A DNA stretch of 64,000 bases from Palaemon carinicauda (taxonomy: Eukaryota > Arthropoda > Malacostraca > Decapoda > Palaemonidae). The stretch covers positions 53,543,879 to 53,607,878 of the forward strand of contig NC_090768.1 of the NCBI RefSeq assembly GCF_036898095.1, in the 5' to 3' direction. Of this stretch, positions 1-12,194 are shown one piece after another (the first letter of the stretch is position 1; each line of letters begins with the position of its first letter). Below the pieces are notes generated by a model that was not told the DNA's origin, made no database searches, and saw only the letters and a program-made list of their open reading frames with translations. The position numbers and the translations under genes are program-made.

Positions 1-3000
1 GGTTCTGTTGGAATACCCTAAAGGACTGGCTTTGCAGAGGGAAAAACTTGGCTTATTTTAGTATGCTATGTTTCCTGATGAAAAGGTACACGCTTTTTGT
101 CAGGTAAACAAACGTCAGATATCTAGATATATTCTTTCAGAAACAATCTTTCAGGTGGTTCTGTTGGAATAATCTAGATGACTGGCTTAGCAGAGGGAAA
201 AGCTTGGCTTACTCTAGTATGCTATGTTTACTCATATTATCTTTCTGGTGGTTCTGTTAGAATAACCTACAGGACTGGCTTTGCAGAGGGAAAAGCTTGG
301 CTTATTCTAGTATGCTGTTTCCTGATAAAAAGGTACAGGCTTTTTGTCAGGTGGAAAAACGTTAGATATCTAGAAATATTCTTTCAGAAACTATCTTTCT
401 GGTGGTTCTGGAGGAATAATCTAGATAACTGGCTTTGCAGTGGGAAAAGCTTGGCTTATTCTAGCATGCCATGTTTCCTGATACCATCTTTCTGGTGGTA
501 GTGTTGGAATAAACCATAGAACTGGCTTTGCAGAGGGAAAAGCTTGGCTTATTCTAGTATGCTATGTTCCCTGATGAAAAGGTACAGGCTTTTTGTCAGG
601 TGAACAAACGTCAGATATCTAGATCTATTCTTTCAGAAACTATCTTTCTGGTGGTTCTGTTGGAATAATCTAGATGACAGGCTTTGCAGAGGGAAAAGCT
701 TGGCTTATTCTAGAATGCTATGTTTCCTGATACTATCTCTCTGGTGGTTCTGTTGGAATAACCTACAGCACTGGCTTTGCAGAGGGAAAAGCTTGGCTTA
801 TTCTAGTATGCTATGTTTCCTGATGAAAAAGTACAGGCTTTTTGTCATGTGAACAAACGTCGGATATCTAAATTTATTCTTTCAGAAACTATCTTTCTGG
901 TGGTTCAGTTGGAATAATCTAGATGACTGGCTTTGCAGAGGGAAAAGCTTGGCTTATTCTAGAATGCTATGTTTCCTGATACTATCTCTCTGGTGGTTCT
1001 GTTGGAATAACCTAAAAGACTGGCTTTGCAGAGGGAAAAGCTTGGCTTATTCTAGTATGCTATGTTTCCTGATGAAAAGGTACAGGCTTTTTGTCAGGTG
1101 AACAAACGTCAGATATCTAGATATATTCTTTCAGAAACAATCTTTCTGGTGGTTCTGTTGGAAAAATCTAGATGAATGGCTTTGCAGAGGGAAAAGCTTG
1201 GCTTACTCTAGTATGCTATGTTTCCTGATACTATCTCTCTGGTGGTTCTGTTGGATTAACTACAAAACTGGCTTTGCAGAGGGATAAGCTTGGCTTATTC
1301 TGGAATGCTATGTTTCCTGATACTATCTTTCTGGTGGTTCTGTTGGAATAAACTACAGAACTGGCTTTGCAGAGGGAAAAGCTTGGCTTATTCTAGTATA
1401 CTATGTTTCCTGATGAAAAGGTACAGGCTTTTCGTCAGGTGAACAAACGTCAGATATCTAGATATATTCTTTCAGAAACAATCTTTCAGGTGGTTCTGTT
1501 GGAATAATCTAGATGACTGGCTTAGCAGAGGGAAAAGCTTGGCTTACTCTAGTATGCTATGTTTACTCATATTATCTTTCTGGTGGTTCTGTTAGAATAA
1601 CCTACAGGACTGGCTTTGCAGAGGGAAAAGCTTGGCTTATTCTAGTATGCTGTTTCCTGATAAAAAGGTACAGGCTTTTTGTCAGGTGAAAAAACGTTAG
1701 ATATCTAGAAATATTCTTTCAGAAACTATCTTTCTGGTGGTTCTGGAGGAATAATCTAGATGAATGGCTTTGCAGAGGGAAAAGCTTGGCTTATTCTAGC
1801 ATGCCATGTTTCCTGATACCATCTTTCTGGTGGTAGTGTTGGAATAAACCATAGAACTGGCTTTGCAGAGGGAAAAGCTTGGCTTATTCTAGTATGCTAT
1901 GTTCCCTGATGAAAAGGTACAGGCTTTTCGTCAGGTGAACAAACGTAAGATATCTAGATATATCCTTTCAGAAACAATCTTTCTGGTGGTTCTGTTGGAA
2001 TAATCTAGATGACAGGCTTTGCAGAGGGAAAAGCTTGGCATATTCTAGAATGCTATGTTTCCTGATACTATCTCTCTGGTGGTTCTGTTGGAATAACCTA
2101 CAGGACTGGCTTTGCTGAGGGAAAAGCTTGGCTTATTCTAGTATGCTATGTTTCCTGATGAAAAGGTACAGGCTTTTTGTCAGGTGAACAAACGTCAGAT
2201 ATCTAGATATATTCTTTCAGAAACTATCTTTCTTGTGGTTCTGTTGGAATAATCTAGATGACTGGCTTTGCAGAGGGAAAAGCTTGGCTTACTCTAGTAT
2301 GCTATGTTTCCTGATAAAAAGGTACAGGCTTTTTGTCAGGTGAACAAACGTCAGATATCTAGATATATTCTTTCAGAAACTATCTTTCTGGTGGTTCTGT
2401 TGGAATAATCTAGATGACTGACTTTGCAGAGGGAAAAGCTTGGCTTATTCTAGAATGCTATGTTTCCTGATACTATCTTTCTGGTGGTTCTGTTGGAATA
2501 ACCTACATGACTGGCTTTGCAAAGGGAAAAGCTTGGCTTATTCTAGTATGCTATGTTTCCTGATGAAAAGGTACAGGCTTTTTGTCAGGTGAACAAATGT
2601 CAGTATTCTAGATATATTCTTTCAGAAACAATCTTTCTGGTGGTTCTGTTGGAATAATCTAGATGACTGGCTTTGCAGAGGGAAAAGCTTGGCTTACTCT
2701 AATATGCTATGTTTTCTGATACTATCTTTCTGGTGGTTCTGTTGGAATAAACTACAGAACTGGCTTTGCAGAGGGAAAAGCTTGGCTTATTCTAGTATGC
2801 TTTGTTTCCTGATGAAAAGGTACAGGCTTTTTGTCAGGTGAACAAACGTCAGATATCTAGATATATTCTTTCAGAAAATATCTTTCTGGTGGTTCTGTTG
2901 GAATAATCTAGATGACTGGCTTTGCAGAGGGAAAAGCTTTGCTTATTCTAGCATGCCATGTTTCCTGATACCATCTTTCTGGTGGTAGTGTTGGAATACC

Positions 3001-3730
3001 CTAAAGGACTGGCTTTGCAGAGGGAAAAGCTTGGCTTATTCTAGTATGCTATGTTTCCTGATGAAAAAGTACAGGCTTTTTGTCAGGTGAACAAACGTCG
3101 GATATCTAAATTTATTCTTTCAGAAACAATCTTTCTGGTGGTTCTGTTGGAATAATCTAGATGACTGGCTTTGCAGAGGGAAAAGCTTGGCTTATTCTAG
3201 AATGCTATGTTTCCTGATACTATCTCTCTGGTGGTTCTGTTGGAATACCCTAAAGGACTGGCTTTGCAGAGGGAAAAGCTTGGCTTATTTTAGTATGCTA
3301 TGTTTCCTGATGAAAAGGTACACGCTTTTTGTCAGGTAAACAAACGTCAGATATCTAGATATATTCTTTCAGAAACAATCTTTCTGGTGGTTCTGCTGGA
3401 ATAATCTAGATGACTGGCTTTGCAGAGGGAAAAGCTTGGCTTATTCTAGCATGCTATGTTTACTCATACTATCTTTCTGGTTGTTCTGTTGGAATAAACT
3501 ACAGAACTGGCTTTGCAGAGGGAAAAGCTTCGCTTATTCTAGTATGCTATGTTTCCTGATGAAAAGGTACAGGCTTTTTGTCAGGTGAACAAACGTCAGA
3601 TATCTAGATCTATTCTTTCAGAAACTATCTTTCTGGTGGTTCTGTTGGAATAATCTAGATGACTGGTTTTGCAGAGGGAAAAGCTTGGCTTATTCTAGAA
3701 TGCTATGTTTCCTGATACTATCTCTCTGGT
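1..3730 (+). repeat. Higher-order repeat copy, first
   Basis: This block is repeated immediately downstream. Bases 1-670 match 3,731-4,400 at an offset of 3,730 bp. The marker variants at 1,253 ('ggattaac'), 2,311 ('ctgataaaaa') and 2,991 ('ttggaatacc') recur at 4,734, 5,792 and 6,472, all at an offset of 3,481 bp. The change of offset inside the block is 249 bp, one A+B dimer. Boundaries are nominal because the phase of a tandem higher-order repeat is arbitrary. Confidence 0.85.
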
Positions 3731-6700
3731 GGTTCTGTTGGAATACCCTAAAGGACTGGCTTTGCAGAGGGAAAAACTTGGCTTATTTTAGTATGCTATG
3801 TTTCCTGATGAAAAGGTACACGCTTTTTGTCAGGTAAACAAACGTCAGATATCTAGATATATTCTTTCAGAAACAATCTTTCAGGTGGTTCTGTTGGAAT
3901 AATCTAGATGACTGGCTTAGCAGAGGGAAAAGCTTGGCTTACTCTAGTATGCTATGTTTACTCATATTATCTTTCTGGTGGTTCTGTTAGAATAACCTAC
4001 AGGACTGGCTTTGCAGAGGGAAAAGCTTGGCTTATTCTAGTATGCTGTTTCCTGATAAAAAGGTACAGGCTTTTTGTCAGGTGAAAAAACGTTAGATATC
4101 TAGAAATATTCTTTCAGAAACTATCTTTCTGGTGGTTCTGGAGGAATAATCTAGATGACTGGCTTTGCAGAGGGAAAAGCTTGGCTTATTCTAGCATGCC
4201 ATGTTTCCTGATACCATCTTTCTGGTGGTAGTGTTGGAATAAACCATAGAACTGGCTTTGCAGAGGGAAAAGCTTGGCTTATTCTAGTATGCTATGTTCC
4301 CTGATGAAAAGGTACAGGCTTTTTGTCAGGTGAACAAACGTCAGATATCTAGATCTATTCTTTCAGAAACTATCTTTCTGGTGGTTCTGTTGGAATAATC
4401 TAGATGACTGACTTTGCAGAGGGAAAAGCTTGGCTTATTCTAGAATGCTATGTTTCCTGATACTATCTTTCTGGTGGTTCTGTTGGAATAACCTACATGA
4501 CTGGCTTTGCAAAGGGAAAAGCTTGGCTTATTCTAGTATGCTATGTTTCCTGATGAAAAGGTACAGGCTTTTTGTCAGGTGAACAAATGTCAGTATTCTA
4601 GATATATTCTTTCAGAAACAATCTTTCTGGTGGTTCTGTTGGAATAATCTAGATGACTGGCTTTGCAGAGGGAAAAGCTTGACTTACTCTAGTATGCTAT
4701 GTTTCCTGATACTATCTCTCTGGTGGTTCTGTTGGATTAACTACAAAACTGGCTTTGCAGAGGGATAAGCTTGGCTTATTCTGGAATGCTATGTTTCCTG
4801 ATACTATCTTTCTGGTGGTTCCGTTGGAATAAACTACAGAACTGGCTTTGCAGAGGGAAAAGCTTGGCTTATTCTAGTATACTATGTTTCCTGATGAAAA
4901 GGTACAGGCTTTTTGTCATGTGAACAAACGTCAGATATCTAGATATATTCTTTCAGAAACAATCTTTCAGGTGGTTCTGTTGGAATAATCTAGATGACTG
5001 GCTTAGCAGAGGGAAAAGCTTGGCTTACTCTAGTATGCTATGTTTACTCATATTATCTTTCTGGTGGTTCTGTTAGAATAACCTACAGGACTGGCTTTGC
5101 AGAGGGAAAAGCTTGGCTTATTCTAGTATGCTGTTTCCTGATAAAAAGGTACAGGCTTTTTGTCAGGTGAAAAAACGTTAGATATCTAGAAATATTCTTT
5201 CAGAAACTATCTTTCTGGTGGTTCTGGAGGAATAATCTAGATGACTGGCTTTGCAGAGGGAAAAGCTTGGCTTATTCTAGCATGCCATGTTTCCTGATAC
5301 CATCTTTCTGGTGGTAGTGTTGGAATAAACCATAGAACTGGCTTTGCAGAGGGAAAAGCTTGGCTTATTCTAGTATGCTATGTTCCCTGATGAAAAGGTA
5401 CAGGCTTTTCGTCAGGTGAACAAACGTAAGATATCTAGATATATCCTTTCAGAAACAATCTTTCTGGTGGTTCTGTTGGAATAATCTAGATGACAGGCTT
5501 TGCAGAGGGAAAAGCTTGGCTTATTCTAGAATGCTATGTTTCCTGATACTATCTCTCTGGTGGTTCTGTTGGAATAACCTACAGGACTGGCTTTGCAGAG
5601 GGAAAAGCTTGGCTTATTCTAGTATGCTATGTTTCCTGATGAAAAGGTACAGGCTTTTTGTCAGGTGAACAAACGTCAGATATCTAGATATATTCTTTCA
5701 GAAACTATCTTTCTGGTGGTTCTGTTGGAATAATCTAGATGACTGGCTTTGCAGAGGGAAAAATTTGGCTTACTCTAGTATGCTATGTTTCCTGATAAAA
5801 AGGTACAGGCTTTTTGTCAGGTGAACAAACGTCAGATATCTAGATATATTCTTTCAGAAACTATCTTTCTGGTGGTTCTGTTGGAATAATCTAGATGACT
5901 GACTTTGCAGAGGGAAAAGCTTGGCTTATTCTAGAATGCTATGTTTCCTGATACTATCTTTCTGGTGGTTCTGTTGGAATAACCTACATGACTGGCTTTG
6001 CAAAGGGAAAAGCTTGGCTTATTCTAGTATGCTATGTTTCCTGATGAAAAGGTACAGGCTTTTTGTCAGGTGAACAAATGTCAGTATTCTAGATATATTC
6101 TTTCAGAAACAATCTTTCTGGTGGTTCTGTTGGAATAATCTAGATGACTGGCTTTGCAGAGGGAAAAGCTTGGCTTACTCTAATATGCTATGTTTTCTGA
6201 TACTATCTTTCTGGTGGTTCTGTTGGAATAAACTACAGCACTGGCTTTGCAGAGGGAAAAGCTTGGCTTATTCTAGTATGCTTTGTTTCCTGATGAAAAG
6301 GTACACGCTTTTTGTCAGGTGAACAAACGTCAGATATCTAGATATATTCTTTCAGAAAATATCTTTCTGGTGGTTCTGTTGGAATAATCTAGATGACTGG
6401 CTTTGCAGAGGGAAAAGCTTTGCTTATTCTAGCATGCCATGTTTCCTGATACCATCTTTCTGGTGGTAGTGTTGGAATACCCTAAAGGACTGGCTTTGCA
6501 GAGGGAAAAGCTTGGCTTATTCTAGTATGCTATGTTTCCTGATGAAAAAGTACAGGCTTTTTGTCAGGTGAACAAACGTCGGATATCTAAATTTATTCTT
6601 TCAGAAACAATCTTTCTGGTGGTTCTGTTGGAATAATCTAGATGACTGGCTTTGCAGAGGGAAAAGCTTGGCTTATTCTAGAATGCTATGTTTCCTGATA

Positions 6701-7020
6701 CTATCTCTCTGGTGGTTCTGTTGGAATACCCTAAAGGACTGGCTTTGCAGAGGGAGAAGCTTGGCTTATTTTAGTATGCTATGTTTCCTGATGAAAAGGT
6801 ACACGCTTTTTGTCAGGTAAACAAACGTCAGATATCTAGATATATTCTTTCAGAAACAATCTTTCTGGTGGTTCTGCTGGAATAATCTAGATGACTGGCT
6901 TTGCAGAGGGAAAAGCTTGGCTTATTCTAGCATGCTATGTTTACTCATACTATCTTTCTGGTTGTTCTGTTGGAATAAACTACAGAACTGGCTTTGCAGA
7001 GGGAAAAGCTTCGCTTATTT
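3731..7020 (+). repeat. Higher-order repeat copy, second
   Basis: Second copy of the 3.5-kb block. Around 7,021 the marker 'ttttagtatgc' recurs 3,232 bp after its occurrence at 3,789, so the third copy begins about here. Bases from about 3,650 to about 7,000 also match about 12,195 to 15,545 at an offset of 8,545 bp. Confidence 0.8.
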
Positions 7021-7910
7021 TAGTATGCTATGTTTCCTGATGAAAAGGTACACGCTTTTTGTCAGGTAAACAAACGTCAGATATCTAGATATATTCTTTC
7101 AGAAACAATCTTTCAGGTGGTTCTGTTGGAATAATCTAGATGACTGGCTTAGCAGAGGGAAAAGCTTGGCTTACTCTAGTATGCTATGTTTACTCATATT
7201 ATCTTTCTGGTGGTTCTGTTAGAATAACCTACAGGACTGGCTTTGCAGAGGGAAAAGCTTGGCTTATTCTAGTATGCTGTTTCCTGATAAAAAGGTACAG
7301 GCTTTTTGTCAGGTGAAAAAACGTTAGATATCTAGAAATATTCTTTCAGAAACTATCTTTCTGGTGGTTCTGGAGGAATAATCTAGATGACTGGCTTTGC
7401 AGAGGGAAAAGCTTGGCTTATTCTAGCATGCCATGTTTCCTGATACCATCTTTCTGGTGGTAGTGTTGGAATAAACCATAGAACTGGCTTTGCAGAGGGA
7501 AAAGCTTGGCTTATTCTAGTATGCTATGTTCCCTGATGAAAAGGTACAGGCTTTTTGTCAGGTGAACAAACGTCAGATATCTAGATCTATTCTTTCAGAA
7601 ACTATCTTTCTGGTGGTTCTGTTGGAATAATCTAGATGACTGACTTTGCAGAGGGAAAAGCTTGGCTTATTCTAGAATGCTATGTTTCCTGATACTATCT
7701 TTCTGGTGGTTCTGTTGGAATAACCTACATGACTGGCTTTGCAAAGGGAAAAGCTTGGCTTATTCTAGTATGCTATGTTTCCTGATGAAAAGGTACAGGC
7801 TTTTTGTCAGGTGAACAAATGTCAGTATTCTAGATATATTCTTTCAGAAACAATCTTTCTGGTGGTTCTGTTGGAATAATCTAGATGACTGGCTTTGCAG
7901 AGGGAAAAGC

Positions 7911-8390
7911 TTGGCTTACTCTAGTATGCTATGTTTCCTGATACTATCTTTCTGGTGGTTCTGTTGGAATAAACTACAGAACTGGCTTTGCAGAGGGAAA
8001 AGCTTGGCTTATCCTAGAATGCTAGGTTTCCTGATACTATCTTTCTGGTGGTTCTGTTGGAATAAACTACAAAACTGGCTTTGCAGTGGGAAAAGCTTGG
8101 CTTATTCTGGTACGCTATGTTTCCTGATACTATCTTTCTGGTGGTTCTGTTGGAATAAACTACAGAACTGGCTTTGCAGAGGGAAAAGCTTGGCTTATCC
8201 TAGAATGCTAGGTTTCCTGATACTATCCTTCTGGTGGTTCTGTTGGAATAAACTACAAAACTGGCTTTGCAGTGGGAAAAGCTTGGCTTATTCTGGTACG
8301 CTATGTTTCCTGATACTATCTTTCTGGTGGTTCTGTTGGAATAAACTACAGAACTGGCTTTGCAGAGGGAAAAGCTTGGCTTATTCTAGT
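7911..8390 (+). repeat. A-only run (five 93-bp monomers, A1/A2 pairs)
   Basis: Five A monomers without an intervening B. After a general A unit, two subtypes alternate. A1 has 'tcctagaatgctagg', 'ctacaaaactgg' and 'gcagtggg'. A2 has 'ctggtacgct' and 'ctacagaactgg'. Together they make a 186-bp pair. Without the B-specific TGA the frame stays open for 174 codons; this is a by-product of 93 being divisible by three. The same run recurs at 16,705 (offset 8,794 bp). Confidence 0.9.
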
Positions 8391-8997
8391 ATGCTTTGTT
8401 TCCTGATGAAAAGGTACAGGCTTTTTGTCAGGTGAACAAACGTCAGATATCTAGATATATTCTTTCAGAAACTATCTCTCTGGTGGTTCTGTTGGAATAA
8501 CCTACAGGACTGGCATTGCAGAGGGAAAAGCTTGGCTAATTCTAGTATGCTATGTTTCCTGATGAAAAGGTACAGGCTTTTTGTCAGGTGAACAAAAGTC
8601 AGATATCTAGATATATTCTTTCAGAAACTATCTTTCTGGTGGTTCTGTTGGAATAATCCAGATGACTGGATTTGCAGAGGAAAAGCTTGGCTTACTCTAG
8701 TATGCTATGTTTCCTGATACTATCTCTCTGGTGGTTCTGTTGGAATAACCTACAGGACTGGCTTGGCAGAAGGAAAAGTTGGCTTATTCTAGTATTCTGT
8801 TTCCTGATGAAAAGGTACAGGCTTTTCGTCAGGTGAACAAACGTAAGATATCTAGATATATCCTTTCAGAAACAATCTTTCTGGTGGTTCTGTTGGAATA
8901 ATCTAGATGACAGGCTTTGCAGAGGGAAAAGCTTGGCTTATTCTAGAATGCTATGTTTCCTGATACTATCTCTCTGGTGGTTCTGTTGGAATAACCT

Positions 8998-11900
8998 ACA
9001 GGACTGGCTTTGCAGAGGGAAAAGCTTGGCTTATTCTAGTATGCTATGTTTCCTGATGAAAAGGTACAGGCTTTTTGTCAGGTGAACAAACGTCAGATAT
9101 CTAGATATATTCTTTCAGAAACTATCTTTCTGGTGGTTCTGTTGGAATAATCTAGATGACTGGCTTTGCAGAGGGAAAAGCTTGGCTTACTCTAGTATGC
9201 TATGTTTCCTGATAAAAAGGTACAGGCTTTTTGTCAGGTGAACAAACGTCAAATATCTAGATATATTCTTTCAGAAACTATCTTTCTGGTGGTTCTGTTG
9301 GAATAATCTAGATGACTGACTTTGCAGAGGGAAAAGCTTGGCTTATTCTAGAATGCTATGTTTCCTGATACTATCTTTCTGGTGGTTCTGTTGGAATAAC
9401 CTACATGACTGGCTTTGCAAAGGGAAAAGCTTGGCTTATTCTAGTATGCTATGTTTCCTGATGAAAAGGTACAGGCTTTTTGTCAGGTGAACAAATGTCA
9501 GTATTCTAGATATATTCTTTCAGAAACAATCTTTCTGGTGGTTCTGTTGGAATAATCTAGATGACTGGCTTTGCAGAGGGAAAAGCTTGGCTTACTCTAG
9601 TATGCTATGTTTTCTGATACTATCTTTCTGGTGGTTCTGTTGGAATAAACTACAGAACTGGCTTTGCAGAGGGAAAAGCTTGGCTTATTCTAGTATGCTT
9701 TGTTTCCTGATGAAAAGGTACAGGCTTTTTGTCAGGTGAACAAACGTCAGATATCTAGATATATTCTTTCAGAAAATATCTTTCTGGTGGTTCTGTTGGA
9801 ATAATCTAGATGACTGGCTTTGCAGAGGGAAAAGCTTTGCTTATTCTAGCATGCCATGTTTCCTGATACCATCTTTCTGGTGGTAGTGTTGGAATACCCT
9901 AAAGGACTGGCTTTGCAGAGGGAAAAGCTTGGCTTATTCTAGTATGCTATGTTTCCTGATGAAAAAGTACAGGCTTTTTGTCAGGTGAACAAACGTCAGA
10001 TATCTAGATATATTCATTCAGAAACAATCTTTCTGGTGGTTCTGTTGGAATAATCTAGATGACTGGCTTTGCAGAGGGATAAGCTTGGCTTATTCTAGCA
10101 TGCTATGTTTCCTGATACCATCTTTCTGGTGGTTCTGTTGGAATAAACTACAGAACTGGCTTTGCAGAGGGAAAAGCTTGGCTTATTCTAGTATGCTATG
10201 TTTCCTGATGAAAAGGTACAGACTTTTTGTCAGGTGAACAAACGTCAGATATCTAGATATATTCTTTCAGAAACTATCTTTCTGGTGGTTCAGTTGGAAT
10301 AATCTAGATGACTGGCTTTGCAGAGGAAAAAGCTTGGCTTATTCTAGAATGCTACGTTTCCTGATACTATCTCTCTGGTGGTTCTGTTGGAATAACCTAC
10401 AGGACTGGCTTTGCAGAGGGAAAAGCTTGGCTAATTCTAGTATGCTATGTTTCCTGATGAAAAGGTAGAGGCTTTTTGTCAGGTGAACAAAAGTCAGATA
10501 TCTATATATATTCTTTCAGAAACTATCTTTCTGGTGGTTCTGTTGGAATAATCTAGATGACTGGCTTTGCAGAGGGAAAAGCTTGGCTTACTCTAGTATG
10601 CTATGTTTCCTGATACTATCTCTCTGGTGGTTCTGTTGGAATAACCTACAGGACTGGCTTGGCAGAAGGAAAAGTTGGCTTATTCTAGTATTCTGTTTCC
10701 TGATGAAAAGGTACAGGCTTTTCGTCAGGTGAACAAACGTAAGATATCTAGATATATCCTTTCAGAAACAATCTTTCTGGTGGTTCTGTTGGAATAATCT
10801 AGATGACAGGCTTTGCAGAGGGAAAAGCTTGGCTTATTCTAGAATGCTATGTTTCCTGATACTATCTCTCTGGTAGTTCTGTTGGAATAACCTACAGGAC
10901 TGGTTTTGCAGAGGGAAAAGCTTGGCTTATTCTAGTATGCTATGTTTCCTGATGAAAAGGTACAGGCTTTTTGTCAGGTGAACAAACGTCAGATATCTAG
11001 ATATATTCTTTCAGAAACTATCTTTCTGGTGGTTCTGTTGGAATAATCTAGATGACTGGCTTTGCAGAGGGAAAAGCTTGGCTTACTCTAGTATGCTATG
11101 TTTCCTGATAAAAAGGTACAGGCTTTTTGTCAGGTGAACAAACGTCAGATATCTAGATATATTCTTTCAGAAACTATCTTTCTGGTGGTTCTGTTGGAAT
11201 AATCTAGATGACTGACTTTGCAGAGGGAAAAGCTTGGCTTATTCTAGAATGCTATGTTTCCTGATACTATCTTTCTGGTGGTTCTGTTGGAATAACCTAC
11301 ATGACTGGCTTTGCAAAGGGAAAAGCTTGGCTTATTCTAGTATGCTATGTTTCCTGATGAAAAGGTACAGGCTTTTTGTCAGGTGAACAAATGTCAGTAT
11401 TCTAGATATATTCTTTCAGAAACAATCTTTCTGGTGGTTCTGTTGGAATAATCTAGATGACTGGCTTTGCAGAGGGAAAAGCTTGGCTTACTCTAATATG
11501 CTATGTTTTCTGATACTATCTTTCTGGTGGTTCTGTTGGAATAAACTACAGAACTGGCTTTGCAGAGGGAAAAGCTTGGCTTATTCTAGTATGCTTTGTT
11601 TCCTGATGAAAAGGTACAGGCTTTTTGTCAGGTGAACAAACGTCAGATATCTAGATATATTCTTTCAGAAAATATCTTTCTGGTGGTTCTGTTGGAATAA
11701 TCTAGATGACTGGCTTTGCAGAGGGAAAAGCTTTGCTTATTCTAGCATGCCATGTTTCCTGATACCATCTTTCTGGTGGTAGTGTTGGAATATCCTAAAG
11801 GACTGGCTTTGCAGAGGGAAAAGCTTGGCTTATTCTAGTATGCTATGTTTCCTGATGAAAAAGTACAGGCTTTTTGTCAGGTGAACAAACGTCGGATATC

Positions 11901-12190
11901 TAAATTTATTCTTTCAGAAACAATCTTTCTGGTGGTTCTGTTGGAATAATCTAGATGACTGGCTTTGCAGAGGGAAAAGCTTGGCTTATTCTAGAATGCT
12001 ATGTTTCCTGATACTATCTCTCTGGTGGTTCTGTTGGAATACCCTAAAGGACTGGCTTTGCAGAGGGAAAAGCTTGGCTTATTTTAGTATGCTATGTTCC
12101 CTGATGAAAAGGTACACGCTTTTTGTCAGGTAAACAAACGTCAGATATCTAGATATATTCTTTCAGAAACAATCTTTCTGGTGGTTCTGT
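8998..12190 (+). repeat. Satellite stretch with regular A-B alternation
   Basis: Continues the array with the same markers as the copies on either side: 'gactgactttgcag' at about 9,312 and 11,212, 'aagctttgc' at about 9,831 and 11,730, and 'gcttggcagaagg' at about 10,650. I see nothing but satellite monomers here. Confidence 0.85.
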
Positions 12191-12194
12191 TGGA

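Noticed and set aside
7911..8435. 174- to 205-codon ORFs in the satellite (also at 16,705, 17,727, 21,081, 24,934, 27,950, 31,293, 34,060, 42,244)
   Set aside because: They simply translate A monomers of 93 bp; each ends at the B-specific TGA and starts at an arbitrary codon. No promoter, splice sites or domain; treated as satellite.
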